In this document: in pieces, positions 35,163 to 43,054 of the stretch
How positions within the stretch are numbered: position 1 is the stretch's first letter
Layout: every line of letters begins with the position of its first letter
DNA from: Microbacterium jejuense
Lineage (GTDB): Bacteria; Actinomycetota; Actinomycetes; Actinomycetales; Microbacteriaceae
Direction: 5' to 3'
NCBI RefSeq assembly: GCF_019511665.1
Contig: NZ_JAEUAW010000003.1
Span: forward strand, 248,001 to 312,000
Length of the DNA stretch: 64,000 bases
Translations under genes and position numbers: made by a program
Notes under the pieces: generated by a model
Told to the model about the DNA's origin: nothing
The model's input: the letters and a program-made list of their open reading frames with translations, nothing else
The model's database searches: none

Positions 35163-36047
35163 TCAGATGGCCGCCTCAAGCGCAGCAACGGCGATCGCGA
35201 GGGCATGCGCATCCGTTTCGCGGAAGCGTGCATCCCTGCTTCGCGGCTCCCCGGCTCCGCGGCCTGCGTTCGCCATTGCAGCTTTCGTCACCGCGGGCAC
35301 GTAGCCGGGGCGCGCCGAGCGCAGAGATGCAAGGGGTTGAAGGTGAGACGCGACCCAATCGCCCGCCTCGCGCAGACTCCCTTCAGCGATGAGGCGTTGG
35401 AGCGCCGCTATTGCAGTGGGAGCGACGTTGGCGGCAGTCGAGGTGAACCCATCCGCGCCCTGAGCTGCGAACCCGGGAGCGACGTCGTCCCCACCGCCGC
35501 AGTACCACGCTGCAACGCCCGGAAGTTGAGATCGAAGATCCCCCCACGCGCGCAAGTCAGGCGTTCCCCACTTCAGAACGAGATTGCCATAGCGCTGTGA
35601 GACTGTCTGCAGTCCTGCAACTGTGAATCTGCCGCCGTCATGGTCCACAACGACCCCCAAGTTCGACCCCCTGGCATTCTCTGCCAGCAGGTCCGCAAGT
35701 CCGGCGTCAGCATCCGAATCAGGCGTGGGATCGGCGAAACAGAGCAGAGCATCCGCTCCGGCTGCGGCGAGCTCATTGACCATCCGAGTGGACTCCGGGC
35801 GAGCATAGATTCCCGCAATCAAAGCGCATTGCCCGCCGATACTGGGGGCTGCGGCTGCGACCATGTCGACGATCTCACCATCAGTGAGGGCTGCAAGCTC
35901 GCCGGCGCCGCCAGCTACCACTAGGCCCGTGAAGCCGTTGCCCGCGGCATCACTGCCGAGCGCCTTCAGGCGCTCCAAATCTGGGACTCCACTCGGACTG
36001 AACGGAGACACCGCCATCATCAGAACCCCGCCCGCGGTGAGGTTCAT
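35163..36047 (-). CDS. dihydrodipicolinate synthase / N-acetylneuraminate lyase family protein
   Basis: A 294-residue TIM-barrel aldolase of the DapA/NanA family. The Schiff-base lysine is probably Lys159 in LVLKWGTPD. The usual GTTGE motif is GGAGE here, and the catalytic Tyr motif is replaced by GVVVDHDGG, so the active site is diverged and a non-lysine-biosynthetic reaction is likely. The C-terminus AAVTKAAMANAGRGAGEPRSRDA resembles family members that act on sugar acids. It has its own upstream region with operator H and belongs to the GntR regulon by position. Confidence 0.78.
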   Translation of the reverse strand: MNLTAGGVLMMAVSPFSPSGVPDLERLKALGSDAAGNGFTGLVVAGGAGELAALTDGEIVDMVAAAAPSIGGQCALIAGIYARPESTRMVNELAAAGADALLCFADPTPDSDADAGLADLLAENARGSNLGVVVDHDGGRFTVAGLQTVSQRYGNLVLKWGTPDLRAWGDLRSQLPGVAAWYCGGGDDVAPGFAAQGADGFTSTAANVAPTAIAALQRLIAEGSLREAGDWVASHLQPLASLRSARPGYVPAVTKAAMANAGRGAGEPRSRDARFRETDAHALAIAVAALEAAI

Positions 36048-36131
36048 TCGGTCAATCCTTCTCGAGCCGAACGGGATAGATCGATGCTTCTCCTTGCGCT
36101 CATGCCTCCACGTTATCCGCCATCACGCTCT

Positions 36132-36160
36132 TGTCGGACACACAGAGCAGACATCAGACA
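36132..36160. promoter_or_regulatory. GntR/UTRA-type operator, site H
   Basis: TGTCGG (36132-36137), 17 bp, CAGACA (36155-36160), full consensus. It lies 85 bp upstream of the aldolase gene start at 36047, within the gene-free gap 36048-36504. Confidence 0.65.
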
Positions 36161-36231
36161 TGCAATATCGGCGTCGGCTCACGTTGAGTGACCATCAAAG
36201 ACAGGTACTTCGAGAAGTAGCCACATGGCGG
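36132..36231 (+). repeat. about 100-bp direct repeat, left copy
   Basis: Without gaps, this stretch matches 43885-43984 at most positions, including the identical 17-mer TATCGGCGTCGGCTCAC. Each copy starts with a GntR-type operator and continues into the 3' end of a broken minus-strand reading frame. The two copies bracket the LacI/2H-phosphoesterase cassette. Confidence 0.75.
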
Positions 36232-36238
36232 CGCCGAT
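36154..36238 (-). pseudogene. 3' remnant of an unidentified gene (left)
   Basis: Read on the minus strand the frame encodes about 27 residues ending [19 protein letters not shown] plus LHV and is closed by an in-frame stop a few codons upstream. It matches the end of the longer remnant at 43916-44119 (GYLSKARRLSVTGSEPTPI). The parent family is not recognised. The rest of the gap to 36504 has no supported gene. Confidence 0.5.
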
Positions 36239-36504
36239 GTTCATGTGATCGACGCGAGCAACGGTCCCCGTTTCGAGACATACACGATTGAGGGTCAACG
36301 GGGATCTGGGACGGTGCAAGTGAACGGAGCCTCTGCCCGTCTCGTGCACACGGATGAGGGGACGTGACATCGTCATTGTGATGTCGTACGCGCAGTGCGA
36401 CCACGACGAGCTCGAGGCGCACTCCCCCTCACCGTCGAAGTCTCGACCGCCCCGGAGGATGGTCGACCGCATCGTGCGACAACCCTGAAGCCCGAGTGAG
36501 TTGC

Positions 36505-37518
36505 CTAAGCAGGCATGATCGGGCGGGCGGTGCGACCGGGTACGACGGAGCCTCTGAGGGATACGAATCGGTCGTTCTCGGAGCGTCCCTCAAGTCGGTC
36601 GACGAGGAGATCGACGGCGGTGCGGCCTATCTCCTCCTGCGGGATGCGGAAGGTGGTCAGCCCCAGGAACGGGGATGCGAGTGGCCCATACCCGTCATAC
36701 CCGGTTACCGAATACCGCGTCAGCGCTGATGATCCCTCGACGCGCAGTACTTCGAGTAGATCCATGGCCGCTGGGTCGGTCGGGCACATGATCGCGGTGG
36801 CGTCGAGGTTCCTGAGGTGCTGGCTTACGACTTCTGCAGTGGCCAGGTCGGTGCCGGCGGTAAGCACGATCGGGTCGGCACCGTTGGCCCGGATCTCATC
36901 GATCATCGCGGCGCCTCTCGTGTAGTAGCGCTGCGAGTACTGAGGGTCCACAAGCACGACGGCGATCTGACGGTGGCCGAGATCGAGCAGGTGGCGAACG
37001 AGTGCCCTTCCACCGTCGGAGTCATCGCAGGCAACGCTGCTGATGCCGGGCGTAATCTCCTGCCGACCGGCTACAACCAGCGGAACCCGGTCGAGGAACT
37101 TCTTGAACTTAGAAGTAGGGAGCCGGGCGGGCGCGACGATGATGCCATCGACCTGCAGCGAGATGAGGTTCTTGATCTCGTGAAGTGCTTCTTCTACTTC
37201 CAGTTGGCCAGCGTTTGTGGTTGCCACAATCCGGTAGCCGCGCTCTTCGGCCTGTGATTGCATCGCGGCTTGCAGAAACGCGTAGTACGGCTTGCGGACG
37301 TCGCGCAGCACCACACCCAGCGTCTTTGTCCGGGAGCTGACCAGGTTCCGCGCCATCACGTTGGCGACATACCCCAGTCGGTCAGCGGCCTCCACGATCT
37401 TCCGGCGGGTCTCTGGGTGCACCTCGCCCTGTCCGGAGAGCGCCCGAGAGACTGCCGACTTGGATACACCGGCGTAGGCCGCGATGTCGACGATCGTCGG
37501 TGTCCGCGTCCGTGCCAT
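36505..37518 (-). CDS. LacI-family transcriptional regulator of the 2H-phosphoesterase cassette
   Basis: A complete 337-residue LacI-family regulator. Residues 8-30 are the helix-turn-helix (TIVDIAAYAGVSKSAVSRAL), followed by the hinge and the ligand domain with VDGIIVAPAR, GISSVACDDSDGGRALV and the C-terminal FRIPQEEIGRTAVDLL. The ATG at 37518 has AAGGA 6-7 nt upstream; in-frame ATGs up to 37548 lack a site. It is the third gene of the leftward set MgtC-HAD-LacI. Two identical LacI-type operators lie between MgtC and the divergent sugar-importer operon, so it very likely represses both and responds to the imported sugar or a breakdown product. Confidence 0.93.
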   Translation of the reverse strand: MARTRTPTIVDIAAYAGVSKSAVSRALSGQGEVHPETRRKIVEAADRLGYVANVMARNLVSSRTKTLGVVLRDVRKPYYAFLQAAMQSQAEERGYRIVATTNAGQLEVEEALHEIKNLISLQVDGIIVAPARLPTSKFKKFLDRVPLVVAGRQEITPGISSVACDDSDGGRALVRHLLDLGHRQIAVVLVDPQYSQRYYTRGAAMIDEIRANGADPIVLTAGTDLATAEVVSQHLRNLDATAIMCPTDPAAMDLLEVLRVEGSSALTRYSVTGYDGYGPLASPFLGLTTFRIPQEEIGRTAVDLLVDRLEGRSENDRFVSLRGSVVPGRTARPIMPA

Positions 37519-37551
37519 GACCATCCTTTCGGTGAGCGTGTCGTGCAAAAA

Positions 37552-38217
37552 CTACAGGACGACGTGTGGAGGCACGGCGGAAGAGGCCTTGACGGATTCG
37601 GCCAGGCCCGTCAGGAAGGCGCGCAACTCGCCGGGGCCTTCGTAGACGTGACCCGCGATTCCGAGAGCTGCCGCACCAGCGATGTTCTCGGCTCTGTTGT
37701 CGATGAAGACAATGTCGGCTGGCGGGACGCCTACACGTTCGATGAGTTCGTGGTAGATGGCCGGTTCTGGTTTGAGTAGGCCGAGTTCGCCGCTGACCAC
37801 GACTTCTTCGAAGAAGTCGCCGAGCATTCCATGACGGTAGTACGACGTGAAATCGAGGCCGGCGTTGGAGAGCAGAGCCATGCGAGTGCCGCCGCGTTGC
37901 AGATCGATGAGGACGGCGAGGGTGCCTTCTTCGATCGCCAGCCAGCTTCTGAAGTCCCGCAACCAAAGCTCGTGGTGCTGGGCGGTATCCCACTGCGCAC
38001 CAAGGTCGTGTTCGATTCGGCGCCAGTACTCCTTGGGCCCGATGGTCCCCTGGTCCAGCGCAAATCGATGCAGCCAGTAGATATTCCAGAACCGCTCGGG
38101 TTCGTCCTGGGCGCCAGCGACGCGAAGGATCTCGGCCCGATCTGCCGTAGAGGGCTCGATGGAGATGACCTCGCCGTAGTCGAAGGCGATGATCTTGCCC
38201 GGGATGCTGATGCTCAT
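37552..38217 (-). CDS. HAD-superfamily hydrolase (subfamily IA, phosphatase-like)
   Basis: A 221-residue haloacid-dehalogenase-type hydrolase. Motif I is AFDYGEVIS, with nucleophile Asp13 but Gly in place of the usual second Asp, as in the FDFGGVL subgroup. Motif II is LLSNAG, the motif III lysine is in LLKPEPAIYHE, and motif IV is VFIDNRAEN. The cap helices lie at about residues 20-100. These proteins remove phosphate from sugar phosphates and related metabolites. The ATG at 38217 lies 35 bp after the MgtC stop. A phosphatase next to two 2H phosphoesterases would complete a route from cyclic phosphodiester to phosphate-free sugar. Confidence 0.85.
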   Translation of the reverse strand: MSISIPGKIIAFDYGEVISIEPSTADRAEILRVAGAQDEPERFWNIYWLHRFALDQGTIGPKEYWRRIEHDLGAQWDTAQHHELWLRDFRSWLAIEEGTLAVLIDLQRGGTRMALLSNAGLDFTSYYRHGMLGDFFEEVVVSGELGLLKPEPAIYHELIERVGVPPADIVFIDNRAENIAGAAALGIAGHVYEGPGELRAFLTGLAESVKASSAVPPHVVL

Positions 38218-38252
38218 GAATTTCCGTTCGATAGGGAAGATGAGGAGAAGGG

Positions 38253-38993
38253 TCAGTCTTCGGATTCGACCGGCCACCATCGCGTGGCGATGACTTTCGG
38301 GTCGAGGCTCATCCGTTGGAGTGCTGCCTCCAAGCCGGCGGTCGCCGAGTCCTCGCTGGATACCCCTGCGACCACCCGCATCTGCGAGGACTTTCCCTGC
38401 CGGATATCGAGCGAGCGCAGCGTCAACTCTGGTCGGTCGATGGATTGCAGGACGAGCGCACGCACGCGCGGCTCGTTCTTTTCTGTGGTGGTCACTTCGA
38501 AGATGTAGTCGCTCGAGCCAGGCTCGTCTTCGAGGGCCGCAGCCGCGATCCGGTCATTGCCGGTACGACGGTTGACGAATCTGCTGAAGGGCCGAAGCAG
38601 CGTGTTCGTGGCGATGATCGCTCCCGCGCCGATCAGAGCCATCAGTTCCATTCCAGCTCCGGCGAGTGAGCCGATGGCGGCGGCGCACCACAAAGTGGCG
38701 GCCGTGGTGAGACCCCGGATGTTGAGTCCATCGCGAAGGATGACACCCGCGCCCAGGAATCCGATACCCGACACGACCTGCGCAGCCACTCGTGTCGGGT
38801 CCGTCATCGGACCATCGCCGAGGCCGACCGCCCCGACAACGACGAACAGTGCCGAGCCGACCGCAACCAGTGCGTTCGTACGGATGCCGGCGGTCCGCAG
38901 ACGCCATTGCCGCTCGAGCCCGATCGCCGCGCCCAACCCAATCGCAATGAGCACGCGGATGGTCAGATCCAGCAGGAGCAAACCGTCAATCAT
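38253..38993 (-). CDS. MgtC/SapB family membrane protein
   Basis: A 246-residue protein with four to five N-terminal transmembrane helices and the family blocks GAAIGLERQWRLRTAGIRTNALVA and GIGFLGAGVILRDG. The last 80 residues are a cytosolic ACT-like domain. MgtC proteins limit F1Fo ATP synthase or affect magnesium and phosphate balance, often under phosphate or magnesium stress. The ATG at 38993 has AAGGA upstream, and a LacI-type operator is centred about 60 bp before it. Co-regulation with a phosphodiester-type uptake cassette would fit phosphate homeostasis; this is inference. Confidence 0.9.
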   Translation of the reverse strand: MIDGLLLLDLTIRVLIAIGLGAAIGLERQWRLRTAGIRTNALVAVGSALFVVVGAVGLGDGPMTDPTRVAAQVVSGIGFLGAGVILRDGLNIRGLTTAATLWCAAAIGSLAGAGMELMALIGAGAIIATNTLLRPFSRFVNRRTGNDRIAAAALEDEPGSSDYIFEVTTTEKNEPRVRALVLQSIDRPELTLRSLDIRQGKSSQMRVVAGVSSEDSATAGLEAALQRMSLDPKVIATRWWPVESED

Positions 38994-39044
38994 GGTGGGC
39001 GTCCTTTCCGGAGGTCAAGGCGGCACGCGCCACGGCGGTACGAG

Positions 39045-39060
39045 CCGGGAACGCTCCCGG
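39045..39060. promoter_or_regulatory. LacI-type operator O1 (mgtC side)
   Basis: CCGGGAACGCTCCCGG, a near-perfect palindrome with central CG, 51 bp upstream of the MgtC start codon. It is identical to the site at 39190-39205. Confidence 0.8.
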
Positions 39061-39189
39061 TAAACGGTAGCTGGACGATGAGCAAACACGCAACGACAAA
39101 CATGGGAGAAAGTCCGCGACACGGTCTCTAGACCTGATTGATCACCCTTGTAGTCCCCACAAGTACTCTGCTAACGTCATCGGCGAACG

Positions 39190-39205
39190 CCGGGAACGCT
39201 CCCGG
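39190..39205. promoter_or_regulatory. LacI-type operator O2 (importer side)
   Basis: A second exact copy of CCGGGAACGCTCCCGG, 53 bp upstream of the sugar binding-protein gene at 39259. The two copies start 145 bp apart, a distance at which a LacI tetramer or dimers could act jointly or by looping. Confidence 0.8.
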
Positions 39206-39258
39206 TTTTTCTGCTCGCAGCAGAGTAGTACCCGTCGTTTGCATCAAGGGAGAACACA

Positions 39259-40551
39259 ATGACAGGAACGATTCAGCGACGGGGGGCGGGTTTCGCCGCC
39301 GTTGTCGCTTCCGTGGCGCTCGTGACCGGCTGTGCCGCAGGAGCAGCGACGCCCGACGCCAGTGGTGAGCCGGATGACGGCACAACGCTGACGATGTGGG
39401 CGCGAAACACAAGCAACAATCTCGCGCAGCTCATCGTGGACGAGTACAACGCCACCCACGAGAATCAGATCGACCTCACGATCATCCCGAACGAGTCGAT
39501 CCAGCAGAAAGTCGCCGCGGCAGCGGCCTCGGGAGGGCTGCCGGACATCCTCGCGTCCGACGTCGTCTACTCTCCCAACTACACCCAGCAGGGTCTATAT
39601 CTCGACATCACCGGCCGCTTGGAAGCGCTGCCGTTCTACGACGAGCTGGGCAAGGCGCACATCGACGCGGCCACGTTCGAGGACAGGAACTACGGAGCGC
39701 CCTTCATCGTCGACAGTTCGCTCATCCTCTACAACAAGACCCTCTTCGAACAGGCCGGCCTCGATCCCGAAGCACCCCCAACCGACTTCGACGAAATCCT
39801 CGAGTACTCGCGCGCGATCCGCCAGGACGTGGGCGGCGACGTATACGGCTTCTACTTCGGGGGGAACTGCCCGGGCTGCAACGCGTACACCATGTTCGGT
39901 TACCTCGCCGCGGCCGGAGACCTGCCGTTCCTCGACGACGGGGCGACCGCCAACTTCGACACTCCGGCGATGCAGGAAACACTCGATCTGTACAAGCAGC
40001 TGTGGGACGAAGGACTGGTAGCGCCTTCCGCCGAGACAGAGGATGGCGTGAACTGGAACACACTGTTCAACGAAGGCAAGGTCGGGATCCTCCCGCGAGG
40101 AACCGGGAACTTCGTCAACTTGAAGGATGCCCCTTTCGAGTGGGGCGTTGCACCCCTTCCCGCGCCCGACGGCAGCAGCACGTCCGGTTTCATCGGTGGC
40201 GATGTCGTCGGTGTAACGAGCACTTCCGAGCACCCCGAGCAGGCCTGGAACTTCATCGAGTGGTCACTCAGCGAAGAAAACCAGGTCGACGTTGTCGCCC
40301 AGAACGGAAGCCTGCCCTCCCGCGTTGACCTCGCGAACAACGAGTACAGCTCCGCTGACCCCCGACTCGTGCAGGCCATCGAGGGCCAGGTCAACGGATA
40401 CACGCCCGCCACGCCCGGTTACGGCAACGCGATCAACAACCCCAATGGCCCCTGGCTGAAGATGATCCGCGATTACATCTTCAGTGACAACGCCGATGCT
40501 ATCCGCGAGGGGCAAGACGCTATCCAAGCGGCCATCGACGAAACCCAATAA
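39259..40551 (+). CDS. sugar ABC transporter substrate-binding lipoprotein (family 1)
   Basis: A 430-residue family 1 solute-binding protein of the CUT1 type, which serves oligosaccharide and glycerol-phosphate importers such as MalE and UgpB. The lipobox is VTGC at 22-25 with Cys25 as anchor. Characteristic parts are LTMWARNTSNNL, GKVGILPRGTGNFV, WGVAPLPAPDG and GDVVGVTSTSEHPEQAW. It is the first gene of the operon, followed by a strong hairpin and then the 2H phosphoesterase and two permease genes. The ligand is unknown. UgpB-like glycerophosphodiester ligands are a useful comparison. Confidence 0.92.
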   Translation: MTGTIQRRGAGFAAVVASVALVTGCAAGAATPDASGEPDDGTTLTMWARNTSNNLAQLIVDEYNATHENQIDLTIIPNESIQQKVAAAAASGGLPDILASDVVYSPNYTQQGLYLDITGRLEALPFYDELGKAHIDAATFEDRNYGAPFIVDSSLILYNKTLFEQAGLDPEAPPTDFDEILEYSRAIRQDVGGDVYGFYFGGNCPGCNAYTMFGYLAAAGDLPFLDDGATANFDTPAMQETLDLYKQLWDEGLVAPSAETEDGVNWNTLFNEGKVGILPRGTGNFVNLKDAPFEWGVAPLPAPDGSSTSGFIGGDVVGVTSTSEHPEQAWNFIEWSLSEENQVDVVAQNGSLPSRVDLANNEYSSADPRLVQAIEGQVNGYTPATPGYGNAINNPNGPWLKMIRDYIFSDNADAIREGQDAIQAAIDETQ

Positions 40552-40557
40552 TCGCCC

Positions 40558-40593
40558 CGGGGAGGAGGGGCTTCGCGCGGCCCCTCCTCCCCG
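40558..40593 (+). terminator. 14-bp GC hairpin between binding-protein gene and rest of operon
   Basis: Arms CGGGGAGGAGGGGC (40558-40571) and GCCCCTCCTCCCCG (40580-40593) pair perfectly around an 8-nt loop, with no T-run. Such internal hairpins often lower downstream transcription or protect the upstream message, so the binding protein would be made in excess. Confidence 0.75.
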
Positions 40594-40626
40594 AGCTCTT
40601 CTCCACAACCAGAGACGACCCGACCA

Positions 40627-41241
40627 ATGACAAACACCCGATACGGGATCTTCCTCCGCCCCGACCCCGCGACCTGCTGGGCGGTCACCCAGATCACCCT
40701 TGCGCTCAAGCAGCAGTTCGGGATCGTGGCAGCCGCAGCGTTCGCCCCTCACGCGACGTTGATCGGCAACCTGCAGATCGACACACCACTCGAGAACCTG
40801 GTGACCACGCTCACTCCGATCTTTGAACGCACACGGCCGATTCAGGTCTTCAACCACGGTGTCCACCGGTCCGGCCGGTCCATCCGATACGACATCAATC
40901 GTGACGAAACCGGTGAGCATGACAATGCTCCGCTTCAAGCCATGGCGGAAGCAGTCCGTACGGCGGTTCTTCCGCTGCACGTCCGCCACGATGACTTCCT
41001 CGCCCCGAATGTGCAGGAGTACCGGTTCGCAGCACACCTGACGCTTGCCGGTTTCGACCTGGACGTCGAGCCGCGACTAACCGAAGAGGTCCATGACTAC
41101 ATCGCGGGGCTTCCGATCGTGGCGCCATCCTCGTTCACTCTTCACTGGCTCAGCCTGTTCGAATTCCACGCGGACTGGCGCGGGGAATGGTGGCGCGCAA
41201 TGACGTCCCGCCACATCCACTCCTGGGAGGTGTGCGAATGA
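40627..41241 (+). CDS. 2H-phosphoesterase-superfamily protein (copy 1, intact motifs)
   Basis: A 204-residue protein with the two H-x-T motifs of the 2H phosphoesterase superfamily: PHATLIG (His42, Thr44) and AHLTLAG (His137, Thr139). The family includes 2',3'-cyclic nucleotide phosphodiesterases, RNA-ligase-like proteins and plant ADP-ribose cyclic phosphodiesterase, all of which open 2',3'- or 1'',2''-cyclic phosphates or 2'-5' links. It has no signal peptide, so it works in the cytosol. The stop overlaps the start of the permease gene at 41238 by 4 bp, so it is translationally coupled to the importer. A closely related copy is encoded at 43055. Confidence 0.8.
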   Translation: MTNTRYGIFLRPDPATCWAVTQITLALKQQFGIVAAAAFAPHATLIGNLQIDTPLENLVTTLTPIFERTRPIQVFNHGVHRSGRSIRYDINRDETGEHDNAPLQAMAEAVRTAVLPLHVRHDDFLAPNVQEYRFAAHLTLAGFDLDVEPRLTEEVHDYIAGLPIVAPSSFTLHWLSLFEFHADWRGEWWRAMTSRHIHSWEVCE

Positions 41242-42167
41242 CCGCCGCTACAGCCGCCCCCACCGTCGCCACAGACCCCGCGAAGAGGCGATCGACACAA
41301 CGCACCGGCTGGCAGTATGTCGGCCAGCTGTTCGTGCTGCCCCTCGCGATCATCGTGATCGTCCTGTTCCTGGCGCCGCTGGCAATCCTGTTCTTCATGT
41401 CCACCCAAAGCTGGCCGCTCCTGGGGCGTCCCACGTCGAACGGGATCGACAACTTCGTTGCAATCGCCGACAACCAACTCTTCCTCGGTGCGATCGCTTT
41501 CACGCTGGTCTACACCGTTCTCACCACGATCCTCATCTTCGGGGTCTCCTTCATCCTCGTCGCCATCTCGAACACGCCACGCCGCGGTTCAAAGTTCTAC
41601 CGCACCGCGTTCTTCCTGCCATACGTCGTCGGCACCGCCGCCGCAGCACTGATCTGGTTGGCCGCAGTCAACGACACGAATGGCATCGCCAACCACCTCC
41701 TCGAGGTGCTCGGGTTCACCGATGGGCCATGGGGATTCCTCAGCACTCCCGAGAAGGCGCTGTTGACCACACTCACTCTGGTGGTGTGGAAGTTCATCGG
41801 CTTCCAGGTCATCGTGCTGCTGGTCGGCCTGCAGTCCGTCCCGGCTGAGCTCTACGAGGCAGCGCGGATGGACGGAGCCAGAGCCTGGCAACGCCTGAGG
41901 TACATCACCCTGCCGTTCCTGCGGCCCACCCTTGGTCTGCTGCTCATCCTCTCAATAACTGGCTCGCTGCTCGCATTCGATCAGTTCCAGGTGCTCACCA
42001 AGGGCGGCCCCGACCGCAGCACCGTCACCCTGGTGATGGCGATCTACGACACCGCCTTCCGGCAGTTCAGCCTCGGCAACGCCGCGGCGCTGTCCATCGT
42101 CCTGTTGATCGCGCTGGTCGTGCTCAACGGCATCCAGATGCTCGTGCTGCGGCGAAAGGAAGACTGA
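41238..42167 (+). CDS. sugar ABC transporter permease, MalF/UgpA type
   Basis: A 309-residue CUT1 permease with six predicted helices and the coupling loop EAARMDGARAWQRLRYITLP. The start GTAAATAAPT region is cytosolic. The ATG at 41238 overlaps the 2H gene stop and has GGGAGGTG upstream; the frame is open to 41187 but without a better start. It pairs with the permease gene at 42167. Confidence 0.93.
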   Translation: MTAATAAPTVATDPAKRRSTQRTGWQYVGQLFVLPLAIIVIVLFLAPLAILFFMSTQSWPLLGRPTSNGIDNFVAIADNQLFLGAIAFTLVYTVLTTILIFGVSFILVAISNTPRRGSKFYRTAFFLPYVVGTAAAALIWLAAVNDTNGIANHLLEVLGFTDGPWGFLSTPEKALLTTLTLVVWKFIGFQVIVLLVGLQSVPAELYEAARMDGARAWQRLRYITLPFLRPTLGLLLILSITGSLLAFDQFQVLTKGGPDRSTVTLVMAIYDTAFRQFSLGNAAALSIVLLIALVVLNGIQMLVLRRKED

Positions 42168-43039
42168 TGACCGCGCTCACCGCACCGCACCAGCGTCACC
42201 GGGTCGGACGCGCCGTCACCGGTACCGGCTACCACCTGTTCAGTGGAACCCTCGCGCTGGCATTCCTCGTCCCCATCGTGTGGGTCACCCTCAACTCGTT
42301 CAAGACGACACGCGAAGCCAACCAAAGCCCGCCAACCTGGATCCCCCAAGAGTGGTCTCTCGAGAACTACTCCAAACTGGCCGACTACGGCAGCGGTATC
42401 GGCGTCTACGTCTGGAACAGCCTCGTACTGTCGCTCCTCGTCGTAGCGGGAACCGTCGTTGTCACCGTCCTGGCCGGCTACGGCTTCGCCCGGTACAAGT
42501 TCCGGGGGAAGAGCCTCCTGTTCGGAGCGACACTGCTCATCCTCATGGTCCCGTACGCAACGATCCTCATCCCCCTGTTCATGGTGATGAGCTGGCTGGG
42601 GCTGACAAACACGATCATCGGCCTCGCACTAGTCCAGATCATGTTCCATCTCCCCTTCGGCGTCTTCCTCATGCGCAACAGCTTCGAGAGCATCCCGAAA
42701 GAACTCGAGGAAGCCGCACTCGTCGACGGCTGCGGCACCCTCCAGGCGTTCTGGCACATCTCCCTCCCCTTGGTCACGCCGGGCATCGTCACCGTGGCCC
42801 TGTTCGGGTTCATCGCCTCCTGGAACGAGTTCCTCGCACCTCTGATCTTCCTCAGCGGCGAGAACTCCTACACACTGCCGATCATGCTCGTGAATCTCAG
42901 CAGCGGACAGTACGGCGAAGTGGACTATGGGGCCCTGCAGGCTGGTGTCGTCATCGCGATCGTCCCCGTGCTGCTGCTCTACCTGTTCCTGCAGCGCTAC
43001 TACGTATCCGGGCTCGTCAACGGCGCACTTCGCGGCTAA
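42167..43039 (+). CDS. sugar ABC transporter permease, MalG/UgpE type
   Basis: A 290-residue CUT1 permease with the MalG-type start LALAFLVPIVWVTLNSFKT and coupling loop EEAALVDGCGTLQAFWHISLP. The start overlaps the MalF-type gene stop in a TGATG junction. No ATP-binding gene exists in this cassette, so a shared MsiK/UgpC-type ATPase encoded elsewhere should drive it, as is common in actinobacteria. Confidence 0.94.
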   Translation: MTALTAPHQRHRVGRAVTGTGYHLFSGTLALAFLVPIVWVTLNSFKTTREANQSPPTWIPQEWSLENYSKLADYGSGIGVYVWNSLVLSLLVVAGTVVVTVLAGYGFARYKFRGKSLLFGATLLILMVPYATILIPLFMVMSWLGLTNTIIGLALVQIMFHLPFGVFLMRNSFESIPKELEEAALVDGCGTLQAFWHISLPLVTPGIVTVALFGFIASWNEFLAPLIFLSGENSYTLPIMLVNLSSGQYGEVDYGALQAGVVIAIVPVLLLYLFLQRYYVSGLVNGALRG

Positions 43040-43054
43040 GCAACTGGAGGACTC

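Noticed and set aside
36179..36472. 97-residue minus-strand frame upstream of the aldolase gene
   Set aside because: Low coding character. The homology to the right-hand remnant lies in a different frame of the same stretch.
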